62,000 nucleotides of DNA from Diphasiastrum complanatum (lineage: Eukaryota > Streptophyta > Lycopodiopsida > Lycopodiales > Lycopodiaceae). The stretch lies in the NCBI GenBank assembly GCA_029204225.1, contig CM055095.1:10191253-10253252 (forward strand), read 5' to 3'. Every line of letters begins with the position of its first letter. Position 1 is the stretch's first letter. A model generated the notes under the pieces. The model ran no database searches. It was not told the origin of the DNA and worked only from the letters and a program-made list of their open reading frames with translations. This document shows, piece by piece, positions 43,968 through 54,299 of this stretch. The translations under genes were made by a program, and so were the position numbers.

Positions 43968-44330
43968 ATGAATTCTCAAAGTAAAGTCAGTCTTATCGCA
44001 GACAAGCTCAATGGATCCAATTATCATTTGTGGAAATCTAAGATGAAGACCTTGCTAATCACCAGCGACTTATGGGATGTTGTTACAAGTACAAAAGTAA
44101 AACCTGAAGACGACGACTCAAAGTGGAAATTGAAGGACAGGAAAGCTTTCGCACTTATTATCCTCAATATATCAAATACACAGATTGGACACATAGCTGA
44201 AGCTAAAATGTCAAAAGACGTTTGGGACATTTTAAACTCACTATATGATGTTTGGGACGTAACTACTAAGTTACATCTACGAAGGAAATTCTTCACATTC
44301 AAAATATGTACTGGTGATTCTCTTTAGAGT
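43968..44330 (+). pseudogene. Copia family X gag, N-terminal part
   Basis: MNSQSKVSLIADKLNGSNYH, LWKSKMKTLLITSDLWDVVT, KDRKAFALIILNISNTQIGH, AKMSKDVWDILNSLYDV and KLHLRRKFFTFKICTGDSL: the classic copia capsid pattern (L.G.NY..W...M; W.......L..A). The start is the first ATG after the leader. A TAG at 44325 ends the frame; SHINQFKNLLQ continues after it, with a further stop, then PSTYEKWVMII. The protein would form the retrotransposon particle. Confidence 0.85.
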
Positions 44331-45185
44331 CACATTAACCAGTTTAAGAATCTCTTGCAATAGATGGCCACTGTCGGATCAGTCATAGACAATCAAGATG
44401 CAATTATAACATTACTTTCAAGCTTGCCCTCTACATATGAGAAATGGGTGATGATCATATTGACACACACATATTTAACTCTTACTTGAGTTATCACTAT
44501 GTTGCTGCAAGAAGATAATTGAAGAAGTCAAGACACTCCGTCTACTTCCTCCTCTCAGGCTCTATATGTCAACAAAGGCTCGAAGTGATAGAAGCAGAAA
44601 AGCTCCAAGAAGGCTGCAATGAATTAGAAGCCGACTCAAGGTCAAGAACAATCATCGAATCCACAATCGAAGAAGAATATGTTTTGCAGGTATTGCAAGT
44701 GCAACAACTATGAGATCAAGGATTGGCGAATTCTCCAAGTGAAGAACGTAGCCAAGAAACCCGATCAACAAGCAAACACAGTATCATCATCTCCCCAGGT
44801 CAAAGTGGACGAAGGCACATTCATGGTCAAAGATCAAAGCGCATTTTTGGAAGATTCATAGTTTCTAGATTCTGGAGCAACTCAACATATGACCAATCAA
44901 CGTGAGATCTTCAACTCCTACACTACTTATAGCACAAAGAAATTTGTGCATCCAAGTGACAATATTACTCACACTATTGAAGGTGAAGGTTGTGTAAGAT
45001 TGCGGTTCCAATATGATCAATTCAAATTACTATCAAAGGTCTTATATGTTCCTAAAAGCTCTACAAATCTGTTATCAATGAGTAGAATTACAAATGTAGG
45101 TCATAAGGTAGAATTTGAATCTGATCAATGCAGAATTATTGATAGGAGTAATAAGATGGTGCATGAAGGTAATATTCTACGATGA
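44331..45185 (+). pseudogene. Copia family X gag knuckle and protease
   Basis: The zinc-knuckle region reads MFCRYCKCNNYEIKDWRIL (about 44679): the CX2CX4HX4C pattern has lost H (now Y) and the last C (now W). VDEGTFMVKDQSAFLEDS then meets a TAG, followed by FLDSGATQHMTNQREIFNSY (protease, DSGAT intact) and HTIEGEGCVRLRFQYDQF, VLYVPKSSTNLLSMSRIT (44889-45185). The reading ends at a stop at 45183, and no integrase follows. This copy keeps the catalytic Gly that the two minus-strand copies lost. Confidence 0.85.
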
Positions 45186-45189
45186 ATGA

Positions 45190-46110
45190 GTGAATTAATT
45201 TGTTCTAGTACATTCAAACATGTTGATTTTGTTCTAGTGTATATGCATGTACTATTTATTTATTTTAAACTGTATGATATGTGCTTCCCATAAAATAGTA
45301 TTGAGTGTGTATTGTCATATTGGCATATGCTTGACATCAACATATTGAATGGATTGCACTTAATATTGGGTAATGGAAACTCTCCACACACAAAGCAAAA
45401 CTAGTGCATGAGACCATATCCAATTGTGGAAATCCCAATTATGTAGGTACCACTGAGTGTTTATGACATGGCTACCAAAAAAATAGGTAATGTGTATCTT
45501 ACAATTTAAGACTACCACACGAAATCATCGAAAATTACTATAAACTCATTAGAACCTATTTTTTACTTACAAACAGTTACAAATAGTTGAAATAACTTCT
45601 TGAAGAAATAGCAATGCAATTGAATTAGACTCGATTTTTATCAACAAATATTTCAATCAAAAAACACCATAACGTTTTTTGCTCATATAGTTGACACAAC
45701 AATTAAGTGCTTTCTATTTGATAAATGTGAACAAGCATGTCTCCTTATTCATTTATCTTGATGTTGTGTCATCATCTTACACCTAAAATATATTCCTTTT
45801 CATCTCAAACTAATGTCAAGTTACCTATAAATGCTCACAAACAATTTTGAAATTCTTTAAGAAATTTGATTTAACAATATCAATGATTGGTAAAAGAACT
45901 ATATTTGAACTAGACAACCTTCTAATGTTTGATGGTTATATTGATTCTTCTTCTAATGCATAAGCCAACATCAATGACCTATAATGCTTAGACATGACAC
46001 TTATGTTAAGAAGTTCTTTCTCTAAATATAAAAAATGACCACATAATTATATATAAAAAGCTTGATCAAAATTTGAGATCTAGCTAAAATCACTAACTTT
46101 ACAAAAGTGA
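45190..46110. other. AT-rich stretch with nothing recognised
   Basis: Where the copia integrase should follow, no IN motif is visible in any frame. The sequence is AT-rich and probably an insertion or foreign junction. Confidence 0.35.
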
Positions 46111-46124
46111 CTTATGTACATCCT

Positions 46125-46560
46125 TTCACACGTGGAAACAGGCTCCACACGTGTGAGATCCTATCAAGATCAACTATCTGAAGATCATGTATATTTCCTC
46201 CTCCAAGTAGCCATTAAAAAAAGCATTGGTCACATCCATTTGATAGTCCACTTGAACAAAGTAGCAATACAAATGATCAATCTAATACTTACAAGCTTTG
46301 CTACAGGAGCAAATGTTTCTTCATAATCTATGCCTTTAGTTTGAAGAAACTTAGTAAGCAATCTTGCTTTGTACTTACTTATAGATCCATCTTGATTGTA
46401 CTTTAATCTATAGATCTACTTATATGCATCTGGCTTCTTCCCATATGGAAGGTGTACAAGAGTCCAAGTTTGTTTGTCTATCAAAGCATCAAACTCTACT
46501 TGCATTGCATCTCTCCAAACTTGTGATCTACTTGCATCTTCATAACATGATGACTCTTCA
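46125..46560 (-). pseudogene. Copia RT fragment (different family)
   Basis: Minus-strand frames read CWRDAMQVEFDALIDKQTW with TLVHLPYGKKPDAY (about 46540-46430), KYNQDGSISKYKARLLTKF with LQTKGIDYEETFAPVAKL, and the start of the A-F-L-N-G motif region. This is the N-terminal part of copia RT. It ends near a CACACGTGTG word (46147), where other sequence starts. Orientation is opposite to the surrounding family X copy. Confidence 0.7.
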
Positions 46561-48099
46561 AGCATTGTGCTTAGAAAAGAGTAAGAGGTAGAAGGAGTTG
46601 TGTCTTCCCTTTGCTTCCCTTTCTCAGTATGTCAGTGTTCAACAAAAGGGGTCAGGTGATATCATCAAGGGAATTGTTGGCTATAGAGAGGAATGAATTG
46701 GAGAGAGTGGAATGTTCTAAAAGTTCAATAAAATCTATGATGAGTAGGAAAGACCCACACTTTCTAGAGTTGTTGAGAACCTCAAAGCATCCACCCAAGC
46801 TAAGATAGAGTCTTTGCCATTGGAACAATACCACAACATAACGAGATAAATGGCCTAAACCATCAAGGACATGACAAATGAGCGCCAATCACAACGATAT
46901 TTTCCTACATTTCACTTCACCGGACTCTACATGACTATCATAGGACTCGACACTATGGTAGGTGGTCTTCGAACTGAAGACTTAGCACTTGAAGTTGATA
47001 ACGAGGGATTTTGGGTAAGGGCCACACTATACATCAAAATAAATCAGCAATAGATATTAGTGACCACACGGACTTTACAATTGCAACCCATTGAGCAAGC
47101 GTTAACCTCAATAGACTTCCCATGACAAGTACAGCACTAAGTGACCTTCCCCTACCAGGAGATTTTTGTGAGGTACTATGACAAAGGGCAACCTATTACT
47201 ACTAAAGCCCTTGTGTCCAACATTTTCTCATCCCAAGAGAGTGTCCAAATGCTTATTGTGAGTAGAATTAGAGCCAATGGCCCATCTGAGGCCATTAGTC
47301 AGGTGAAGGGCCATACATTTGCCTGCGTACGTAAGCTTGAAGAAGCATTGTCAGAAACTTAGAATGAGGAGATGCTGCTCCATCGCTGACAGGGAGGCAC
47401 CTTCTGCTCAAAAATCAGCATTCAGAGAGTTAGTCTTCATACAGAGATGAGTGGCCAAGCATTCCAACAAACGCACAGTAGCTTAGAGGCCAGCATTGAA
47501 TGCAGTCATCAGAAATGAGGAGAAGTGCAACCATCAGAGAGTAGAAATCAGCAGTAGTTAGAATGCGTTGTCTCACAGAGAGCCGTCACATTTTTCTATC
47601 ATAGTTTGCATGAGCTATCTCACTTTCTATAGCATGATGACTACAATATTATAAAGGAATGATTGTTGTGTCATATCATTTATGGTTGTAAACAAATAAC
47701 ATGACGATAATCTTTGTGGAAAGCTGAGTATATACTTGATTGAAAGCGAGTGTTATGAGGCTTGTTATGTCATTAAGGAGGTTTGTTCAGTAATGAAGAT
47801 AAATGACTAGATTGTGTGTGTACGGAGAATGATATTTCAAGCTATAAAAGTTTGATGGGTTGATTGCAAATTTGAGCAACAAATTTTTATAAGCAAGAAT
47901 GTTGTTTTGTATTGAAAAATGCAAAAATAGCAAACCCTCTTGAAACAGAGAGGCGGCTTTAATGCCCGGTGAGGGTGAAACACAACTCTCAGGCTAGCAC
48001 ATATGTCTCTGTATGGAATCAGCATCCAAGATATACAAATTTGTTTCTCTGTGTGCAGAGAGGATTTCATTAGAATTCCCATCAATAATAGTACATCAG
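46561..48099. other. Mosaic stretch with repeats, no recognised gene
   Basis: Plus-strand frames at 46871-47053 and 47141-47362 (MTFPYQEIFVRYYDKGQPIT) look protein-like, but I cannot assign them. The 224-bp repeat at 47244-47467 recurs at 51.8 kb. CCCTCTTGAAAC.CA..GGCG.CTTTA (47936) recurs at 31.53 kb. It probably contains decayed retrotransposon sequence. Confidence 0.3.
47244..47467. repeat. 224-bp direct repeat, copy 1 (copy 2 at 51787-52009)
   Basis: The shared sequence starts TCCAAATGCTTATT.TGAGTA and ends GAGTGGCCAA.CATTCCAA, collinear for about 223 bases with scattered differences, 4.54 kb apart in the same orientation. Both read weakly as ...SEAISQVKG..., so it may derive from a coding region. 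Confidence 0.85.
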
Positions 48100-48717
48100 A
48101 TAGCAGTAAACAAAGCTCTATAGCCTTGATCAGCGATCTTGCTTATAGACAATAAATTATTTATTAATTTGGGTATATAAAGTACACCATCTAACTGTCT
48201 AGTGATGGCATCAACCTAAGTGTAGCCAAATGGAACAATGTTGTAATGTAACTTTTTTGAAAAGATAACACAATCTCGTGAAAATGGAACAGAGTTCAAC
48301 CTCGATCTAAGCCCACAAAGCATAAAAGATAAACATCCAAATACCAATATCATTTCTCAAGAAAATACTGAAACGACGCAAAGAACATGTCTAAGGCTAC
48401 ACTATCCATATTAATGCCTTTTAAAACTAAGCTTTCATTACAATATATACCAAACCAAACTTTATATTTAAAACCGAATATCCATTTCTCAAAACTTACA
48501 GAGATATCATTCGCATGTATCTTTGCTTGGTTGGTCTTGTACCATCAGCGCCTTCTCATCTTCTTGAGAATTTGTGATAGAGTCAGAACCTCCTTCTTGG
48601 TGCTGCTACATCTTCTTCATTGCTTCATTGTGCTTGAAGATGTGACAATCGTTGATGTCGTGATTAGATCTTTTGCAATATCCGCAAAAGAATTTGGTCT
48701 TGGATGGGTCAGTAACG
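48100..48717 (-). pseudogene. Copia gag zinc knuckle and protease-region fragment
   Basis: Minus-strand: KTKFFCGYCKRSNHDINDCH, an intact CX2CX4HX4C knuckle (about 48690-48630), then KHNEAMKKM. Farther on comes HYNIVPFGYT, then VLYIPKLINNLLSISKIADQ (about 48180-48130), typical of the sequence after the copia protease. The DSG motif itself is not clear, and several stops intervene. It is a third, distinct copia copy, cut at 48717 by a plus-strand gypsy integrase. Confidence 0.75.
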
Positions 48718-49575
48718 CACTTGCCATTGCATACTATCCTTTCTAATCGGGATAGTAAGTTTACATCCATATTCTGGACAAAGCTTATGCGTATCTTGGA
48801 TGTACAGCTTTTTATGGATTATGCTTATCACTCTACTTTTGATGGGCAGTCTGAGGTCCTTAACAAGGTCCTTGAGGATTATTTATGCCATTTTGTTACT
48901 CCTTCTGGGAAGGATTGGGATAAGCATTTATGTTTAGCAGAGTATAGCAATAATAGCTCTGTTAGTACCAGCATAGGTGTCTCACCATTTTTATTATCTC
49001 ATGGCTATGCACCTCTTTTACTTGGAATTCCTCTCCCTCCTGAGAATACACCAGTCACACTTGCATCCTTTCTATCAGGTGCCCAAGCACTTATTACTCG
49101 GGCCAGTTCTCATTTACAACATATTCATCAGTGTTATCAGACCTCAGTTGATCATCACCACCGCCATGTTGAGTTTCAGCGTGGAGATATGGTTTATCTA
49201 TGCCTACGGTTTGCACGTCAACATTTTGTCCAAGGCCATGCTTCTACTGAGAAGCTTGCACCATGTTATTATGGGCCTTATTGCATTTTGGAAGTTGTTA
49301 GTCCAGTTACATATGACTTATAGCTTTCTGCTTCCACACGAGCTTGTGATGTATTCCATGTCAGTTTATTACGTGCTGTTACTGAGAATGATGCTCCTTG
49401 TGATGCTGAGTTTCCTACTGCTCCCAAGTTGTTTCCATTTTTATCAAATGCTATATTATAGGTTCGTCTATACCATAGTCGACGTCACCAGCAGATTCAG
49501 TTTTTGGTCTAGTGGGATGGTCGTCCTATTGAGGAGGCCACATGGGAGCCTATTGATGTCTTTTATCATACACCA
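48718..49575 (+). pseudogene. Ty3/gypsy chromovirus integrase C-terminus with chromodomain
   Basis: The frame 48673-49323 contains TILSNRDSKFTSIFWTKLM (second catalytic D), YHSTFDGQSEVLNKVLEDYL (third catalytic E), KDWDKHLCLAEYSNNSSVST, GVSPFLLSHGYAPLLL, VEFQRGDMVYLCLR and KLAPCYYGPYCILEVVSPV. After a TAG at 49321 it continues with DVFHVSLLRAV and, after another stop, WDGRPIEEATWEPIDVF: a chromodomain, which marks chromoviruses and directs them to modified histones. The first half of integrase and all of RT are missing. The long frame at 48977-49642 is a shadow of this one. Confidence 0.85.
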
Positions 49576-50572
49576 TCACCTGTGGATCAGGCTCGTGCTC
49601 TTGCTGCACTTGTTGATTTCTCTACATCAGATGTTGTTCTAGTTGTTGATGCATTAGGGCTTGCTGCTATTTGATCTACTTTCTTTTCAGCAGTTGGGTC
49701 ATTCTTTTGTGTCGGGGAGAGTTATAAACTTGGGTCATTACATTCGCCGCGTCCATTTACATTTGCTTTACTTTATGCATAAGCAAGCTTTGGGTCCTTT
49801 TTATTCATTAGTGACACTTAGACTATATGGTTGGCCTTTGGCCCTATTATTCATTAGTAGGCCATTTGGACATATTACTGGAGAGTGGGGGCCTTCTTGG
49901 AGGGCACACTATTATCCCTCACAATTGGGCCCTAGCCATCAGAAGCTTCCTTTTAGGGCTTCCTCTTGGCTATAAGTAGGGAAACGGTGTCATTTGTTAT
50001 TCAGCTGATGATATTGATCTCTCTCTTTAGCCTCCTTAATCTCTCTCTTTTCTGCTTTCTAGGGCTAAGCCTTATTTATGTGCTGCTTTTTTAGCTTAAG
50101 GCTTGCTTATGTGCTGTTTTCATAGCTTAGCTCTAGATCAACTCTAACTTCATTCGTAACTCCATCTACCTAGGCTGACATCCTATAAGACACTTACAAG
50201 AACAGACCTGTAAAGCTGACATACATGAGCGACTGAGGCTCAACCTGAGGAAATCTTACTGCCACCATAAGACTATACCCTCACTCGATAGACAGCTAGT
50301 AGACAATGACAAGTGGACGGAATTGTTCAGATAATAGAGCAATCATGATACAAGATTTGTAAAAGCTCTCATAAATATCAATATATTTCTCATTTTCTGA
50401 GAATGTACATGTGCGTCCTGTATATAACAATGGATGCTTTTTTCCCATTGTCTCTATCTTTCTATATGCCCATAATTATTCACAGGGGATTACATCAAAA
50501 ATATATATCTCTATTTAATCTATTATTTACAGCTCAAAGTAATATGGATCCTGCACTAGTGTCAAGCCTGTG
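49576..50572 (+). other. Possible chromovirus 3' end/LTR, no gene
   Basis: Beyond the chromodomain a G-rich tract TGTCGGGGAGAG (about 49709) resembles a polypurine tract, so the following sequence may be the LTR, but its ends cannot be fixed and no partner LTR is seen. TTTGGGTC/GGGCC words and TCATTAGT duplicates (49807 and 49851) lie within. Confidence 0.35.
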
Positions 50573-51082
50573 AGCTTGGACACTCCTGAGCATTCTAGCT
50601 CACATCTTTAGAGTTGATTAGAGATTTCTATTGCGCTTACTGCTTATCGGTAGTTGTGCTTAATTCAAATTTATTTATTCGCTCATAGATAGCTTAGAGT
50701 ACGAGGCTTCGATCCGCAAACTTGTTGTACTCATTTACATATGTTTCGTTTTCATACTAAATCAATACTATCTTTTTATTGTGTTCAGGTTTGTTTCAAA
50801 ATGTTTGCGTTTATGTGATTCAGCGCAATTGATTATTTGTTCGATAATTTAACGCTTAAATATTTGGCTACTTAATCACTGTAGTACTAATGATTTCAAA
50901 GTTAGTTGCTATAAGATCAAACGTGATTTCTATCACAATTGTTTTGTTCAAAATTGATAGGCGCAGTTATGCATAGAGAAAGAGAAAGATAGTTTATTCC
51001 AATGCACATGATAAGTTTTAATTCTTGTCGTTCGAATTCTTTTTATTCGATTTGGCCTATCTTTTCACACATCTCTTTCCAA
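50573..51082 (+). mobile_element. Copia family X LTR, 5'-truncated
   Basis: Matches 43190-43760: GGACACTCCTGAGCATTCTAG, TTAGAGTACG.GGCTTCGATC, GATTTCTATCACAATTGTTT, ending CTCTTTCCAACA. The first ~160 bp of the LTR (with the TATA box) is missing and no primer site follows. It may be the 3' LTR of the element that starts at 43029 (then about 8.05 kb long with foreign insertions) or an unrelated solo fragment. Confidence 0.7.
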
Positions 51083-51289
51083 CAAAAATAATGCCAAGTC
51101 GAAGACTGTGATGATTGGACTATTATTGAAAAAAAAGCAGTTGAAGAGTATTTGACGAGCACCAAGGTATTGTGAATTCGACAAAAGTTGAAGCAAAATG
51201 TTGGACCAAAGAGGGTTCCCAACCTGCCCTTAAAGTGGCTACACACGTTAATTAGTAGTAGATAATATATTTGTAGAAACGGTCTAAGG

Positions 51290-51420
51290 AACCGTCGAGT
51301 TTTGATATTCTACTACTCTATGTGATGGGTTATACTGCTGGTGACAAGGGAGTTATGGAGAAGAAGCCTGAGCATGTGATGGGTGTTTACATTTATGCTT
51401 TGTTCTGCTACCCTGCCATG
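51290..51420 (+). pseudogene. Copy of the 42.3-kb gene exon
   Basis: TTTTGATATTCTACTACTCT and GGTTATACTGCTGGTGACAA match the reverse complement of 42390-42260, reading DILLLYVMGYTAGDKGVMEK then KPEHVMGVYI. About 100 bases are shared at high similarity. The flanks differ, so this is a short duplicated fragment, probably carried by a mobile element. Confidence 0.65.
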
Positions 51421-51786
51421 TTGCTGTGAGTTGTGTGAATTATTACATTGCTAGGCTACTGAAGAAATCTGAAAAATCTGCTAGTATGTGTGAGAGAACT
51501 TGCTGAAGTAAAAAGCTAGATGTGTCTGAGCATTCATGTCTTTGTAGCTGCATGAGTTCCGTTTCAACAACTATTATCTACATACCGTTTGAAGTGCCAA
51601 CTACAACTAAAGATGACTAGTGAGTATGGTCAGAAATTCAGCATAAGGTGTGTAGGCATTGCTTGTGAATGTGTTCGAGCCATAGATAGAGTCAAATTGA
51701 GAGATAGATTTTGTTTACTAGAGTGTATCAATCACATACTATCATTATTACTGCTAGGGAGGTGTTCAATTTATGTGTAAGATGTA

Positions 51787-52009
51787 TCCAAATGCTTATT
51801 ATGAGTAGAATCAAAGCCAGTGGCCCATATGAGGCCATTAGTCAGGTGAAGGGGATACATTTGCCTACGTACATAAGCTTGAAGAAGCACTACCAAAAAT
51901 TGAAAATCAGGAGGTGTTGCTCCATCGCTGACATGGAGGCACCTTCTGCTCAAAAATCAGCATTCAGAAAACTAGTTTTCATACAAAGATGAGTGGCCAA
52001 ACATTCCAA
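51787..52009. repeat. 224-bp direct repeat, copy 2
   Basis: Second copy of the repeat at 47244-47467. The overlapping minus-strand frame at 51950-52162 is not recognised. Confidence 0.85.
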
Positions 52010-52199
52010 GTACGAGGCAGCCAAAGAGGACAAAAGAGAGCCAGCAACGGACTGATGTTTGGTATTATTCTTAATAGCTCTCTTCAGCTCTCCAAAACCT
52101 ATCTTGAACCTGTCATAAGGTTGCACGGTCCCCTTAGCTAACTCGTAGTTTGATTCAACCAAGCGATGGAGGATCTAGGAAGAGATTCTTTCCTTCTTG

Positions 52200-52861
52200 A
52201 GTTCCTATGCAAAAAGTGGATCTTGAGTGGATCCAAGCACCCAAAATACTTGGCTAAGATCTTTGCACAACAAGCTACAAAAGCTAGAAATGGCAAAGCA
52301 TCCTAATGCTACCTTTGATACACATGAACTTGACAAAGCATTCAAGAGACAATAGAAACTAATAAAAGGTACTGATGGTAGCCAAAAATAGCAGCAAACT
52401 GGGTGCCCAACAGCAGCCTACCACTTTTGGAAACCTCTTAAAATCATACACAAAAGCTTGAAGACAATACAAAAAAGCAATGCTCTCAATGGAGGAAGAA
52501 ACAATGGCAATGATCTATTGATCACAAATAACCATACAATAAGTTTCTCTAACCTGTTCTCCACGAATTTCAGCCTAATATAGGTGAGAGAGATGACTCT
52601 CTCTCCTCTCTCTAGAACTTAGGACCCAATTTTAGGACACCAGTAGCCTAAAATAGCCAATTGTGGCCTATATGTCCAAATAACATGATTTTGGTGTCAT
52701 TTTGAAGGTCCTGAAGTTTGAGACTTCTTCAACATGAAATATATACTAAAATAAAAGTATCTAGGCCTCTTTCACACATGTGAAAGGTTAGATCCAAAAC
52801 TATGTGCCAAAAATACCAAATTTGGCCTAAAACTAGCTAGGAAATGTTGACAATTTTCACA
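52200..52861 (-). mobile_element. Copia 3' LTR, left edge uncertain
   Basis: On the minus strand TGTGAAAATTGTCAACA starts directly after a purine tract, as expected for a 3' LTR. It shares the TGTGAAAA start and the GAGAGAGTCATC promoter-proximal word with the solo LTR at 501-1145. The minus-strand left end could not be located, so 52200 is approximate. CACACATGTG lies near 52770. Confidence 0.5.
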
Positions 52862-52876
52862 CTCCCTCTTCAACTT
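52862..52876 (-). promoter_or_regulatory. Copia polypurine tract
   Basis: TTGAAGAGGGAGTG read on the minus strand, directly before the LTR start TGTGAAAA; it primes plus-strand DNA synthesis in this class of elements. Confidence 0.5.
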
Positions 52877-53822
52877 TACTTGCTAGTTTTACAACACCAC
52901 TTTGATATAACTTAAGAATGATTTCAATCTTAAGGATAGATCTCCTCTCAATGATCATAATATGTACAAAACAATAAAAGTTCATAATTGATATAGATAA
53001 TAGTGTCCATATTGGATGTTTCACTATTTCTTACATCAATTTTGCATTTCAAGATGAATCTAGTACATGAAGAATAACATAGAATGGGAATGGAATGATT
53101 CCTCCATGTTTGCACCTTTGAAATCTTTGTAAAATAGCAGCAAACATGTAATATATGAAAGTGATGAATGCTTGCTTGCATGTCTTCTCCATATTCAATG
53201 CTTGTGAAGTGTATGTGTTTGTAGTGAGCTCTCCATATAATATAAACACTTAAAGTATTTTTGAGAATTTATTGGCAATTTCGAGTCTACTACACATTGG
53301 TATTGAGTTTTTATGATCCAAATGCAATCAAAGTGATATTACTTCCATTATCTGTTTGCAGGCCATATCACACACGTGTGAACTCGACAGATTTCCATAA
53401 TTGATCAATGCTTTATGATTGTTCTTGTTTGATAAGTGCAAAATTGCCATTCTAGATCAATTTTTATGTCTAGTTTTTGCAATAGATTGATTAGCAAACA
53501 TCCAATCACTCTTTTGGATCTTGTGAAAATCCATTTAGGGTCCTAAAGTACTATACTTTAACAGATATGGCCTTGTAAGATCATATAATATCATCATTTA
53601 CAATATCTCCCATGATTTCCATATCATTTGGAGCTTGGATGAGTGGGGTTCATGATCTTTCAAAACCTCAAAATTGGGCGTTGGTATGTTGTATGTATGA
53701 TAAATGTTACAATATCTTTTCTTTCAAACACATGTTGTTTTCTTGCATTAAATTGGATCACATACCACCATCTTGGGTCTCTTTGATCTGGATAAAATAT
53801 AATCTACCAAAAAAATAAAAAA
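52877..53822 (-). other. Decayed region upstream of the copia LTR, no readable gene
   Basis: By position this should hold the copia RNase H end, but only LQTDNGSN (about 53355) vaguely resembles integrase and no conserved RT or RNase H motif is visible. A CACACGTGTG palindrome lies at about 53370. It is too decayed to annotate further. Confidence 0.3.
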
Positions 53823-54272
53823 TTAAGTTAGTCTTATAAGATCGATAAATAAGACATTGAGAATATTAATGACATTGAGATTGTAGAGTCTCACCTGTTT
53901 GCAATGTCGTGGCAATACTAAAGTGTCACGAGAGTCCATTGATATACATTTTGTTGAGTCAATGTGAGAAAACTTTGATTTATCATTTCTAAGCGTGGCG
54001 TTGCTTCCACGATGGATGACCTTAAACCGTTTTACATCAAAAATAAAATATTTGTCATTAGTCTCGTAATCGACTTCATAAATATGTTGCAATGTGCCGA
54101 CATAGTCTAGGTCATTTGAAATGACATTCACGTCCCTCGCACTAGAATGACTCTCTTGTTGAAAGTTGGCCATTATACCACAATCATATGTACGTTGCTT
54201 GTTGTCAACTCTCTCAACACGATAATGATGTCCATAAGTCCACATGGCAGTGTATGATTTATACTGAAACAC
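53823..54272 (-). pseudogene. Second CACTA transposase DUF4216-like exon
   Basis: The exon begins after a TTCAG acceptor with YKSYTAMWTYGHHYRVER, then TYDCGIMANFQQESHSSARD, NDLDYVGTLQHIYEVDY, YFIFDVKRFKVIHRG and RDTLVLPRHCKQV. It aligns with the 36.5-37.5 kb exon along its length. It lacks the acidic tail, and the frame becomes ordinary after 53880. Neither neighbour shows the rest of a transposase, so this is an isolated fragment. Confidence 0.8.
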
Positions 54273-54299
54273 AAAAAGAAAAACAAATTTGTGTAAATT

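Noticed and set aside
48977-49642. 221-codon hydrophobic plus-strand frame
   Set aside because: It overlaps the chromovirus integrase in another frame; the integrase frame carries the conserved motifs.
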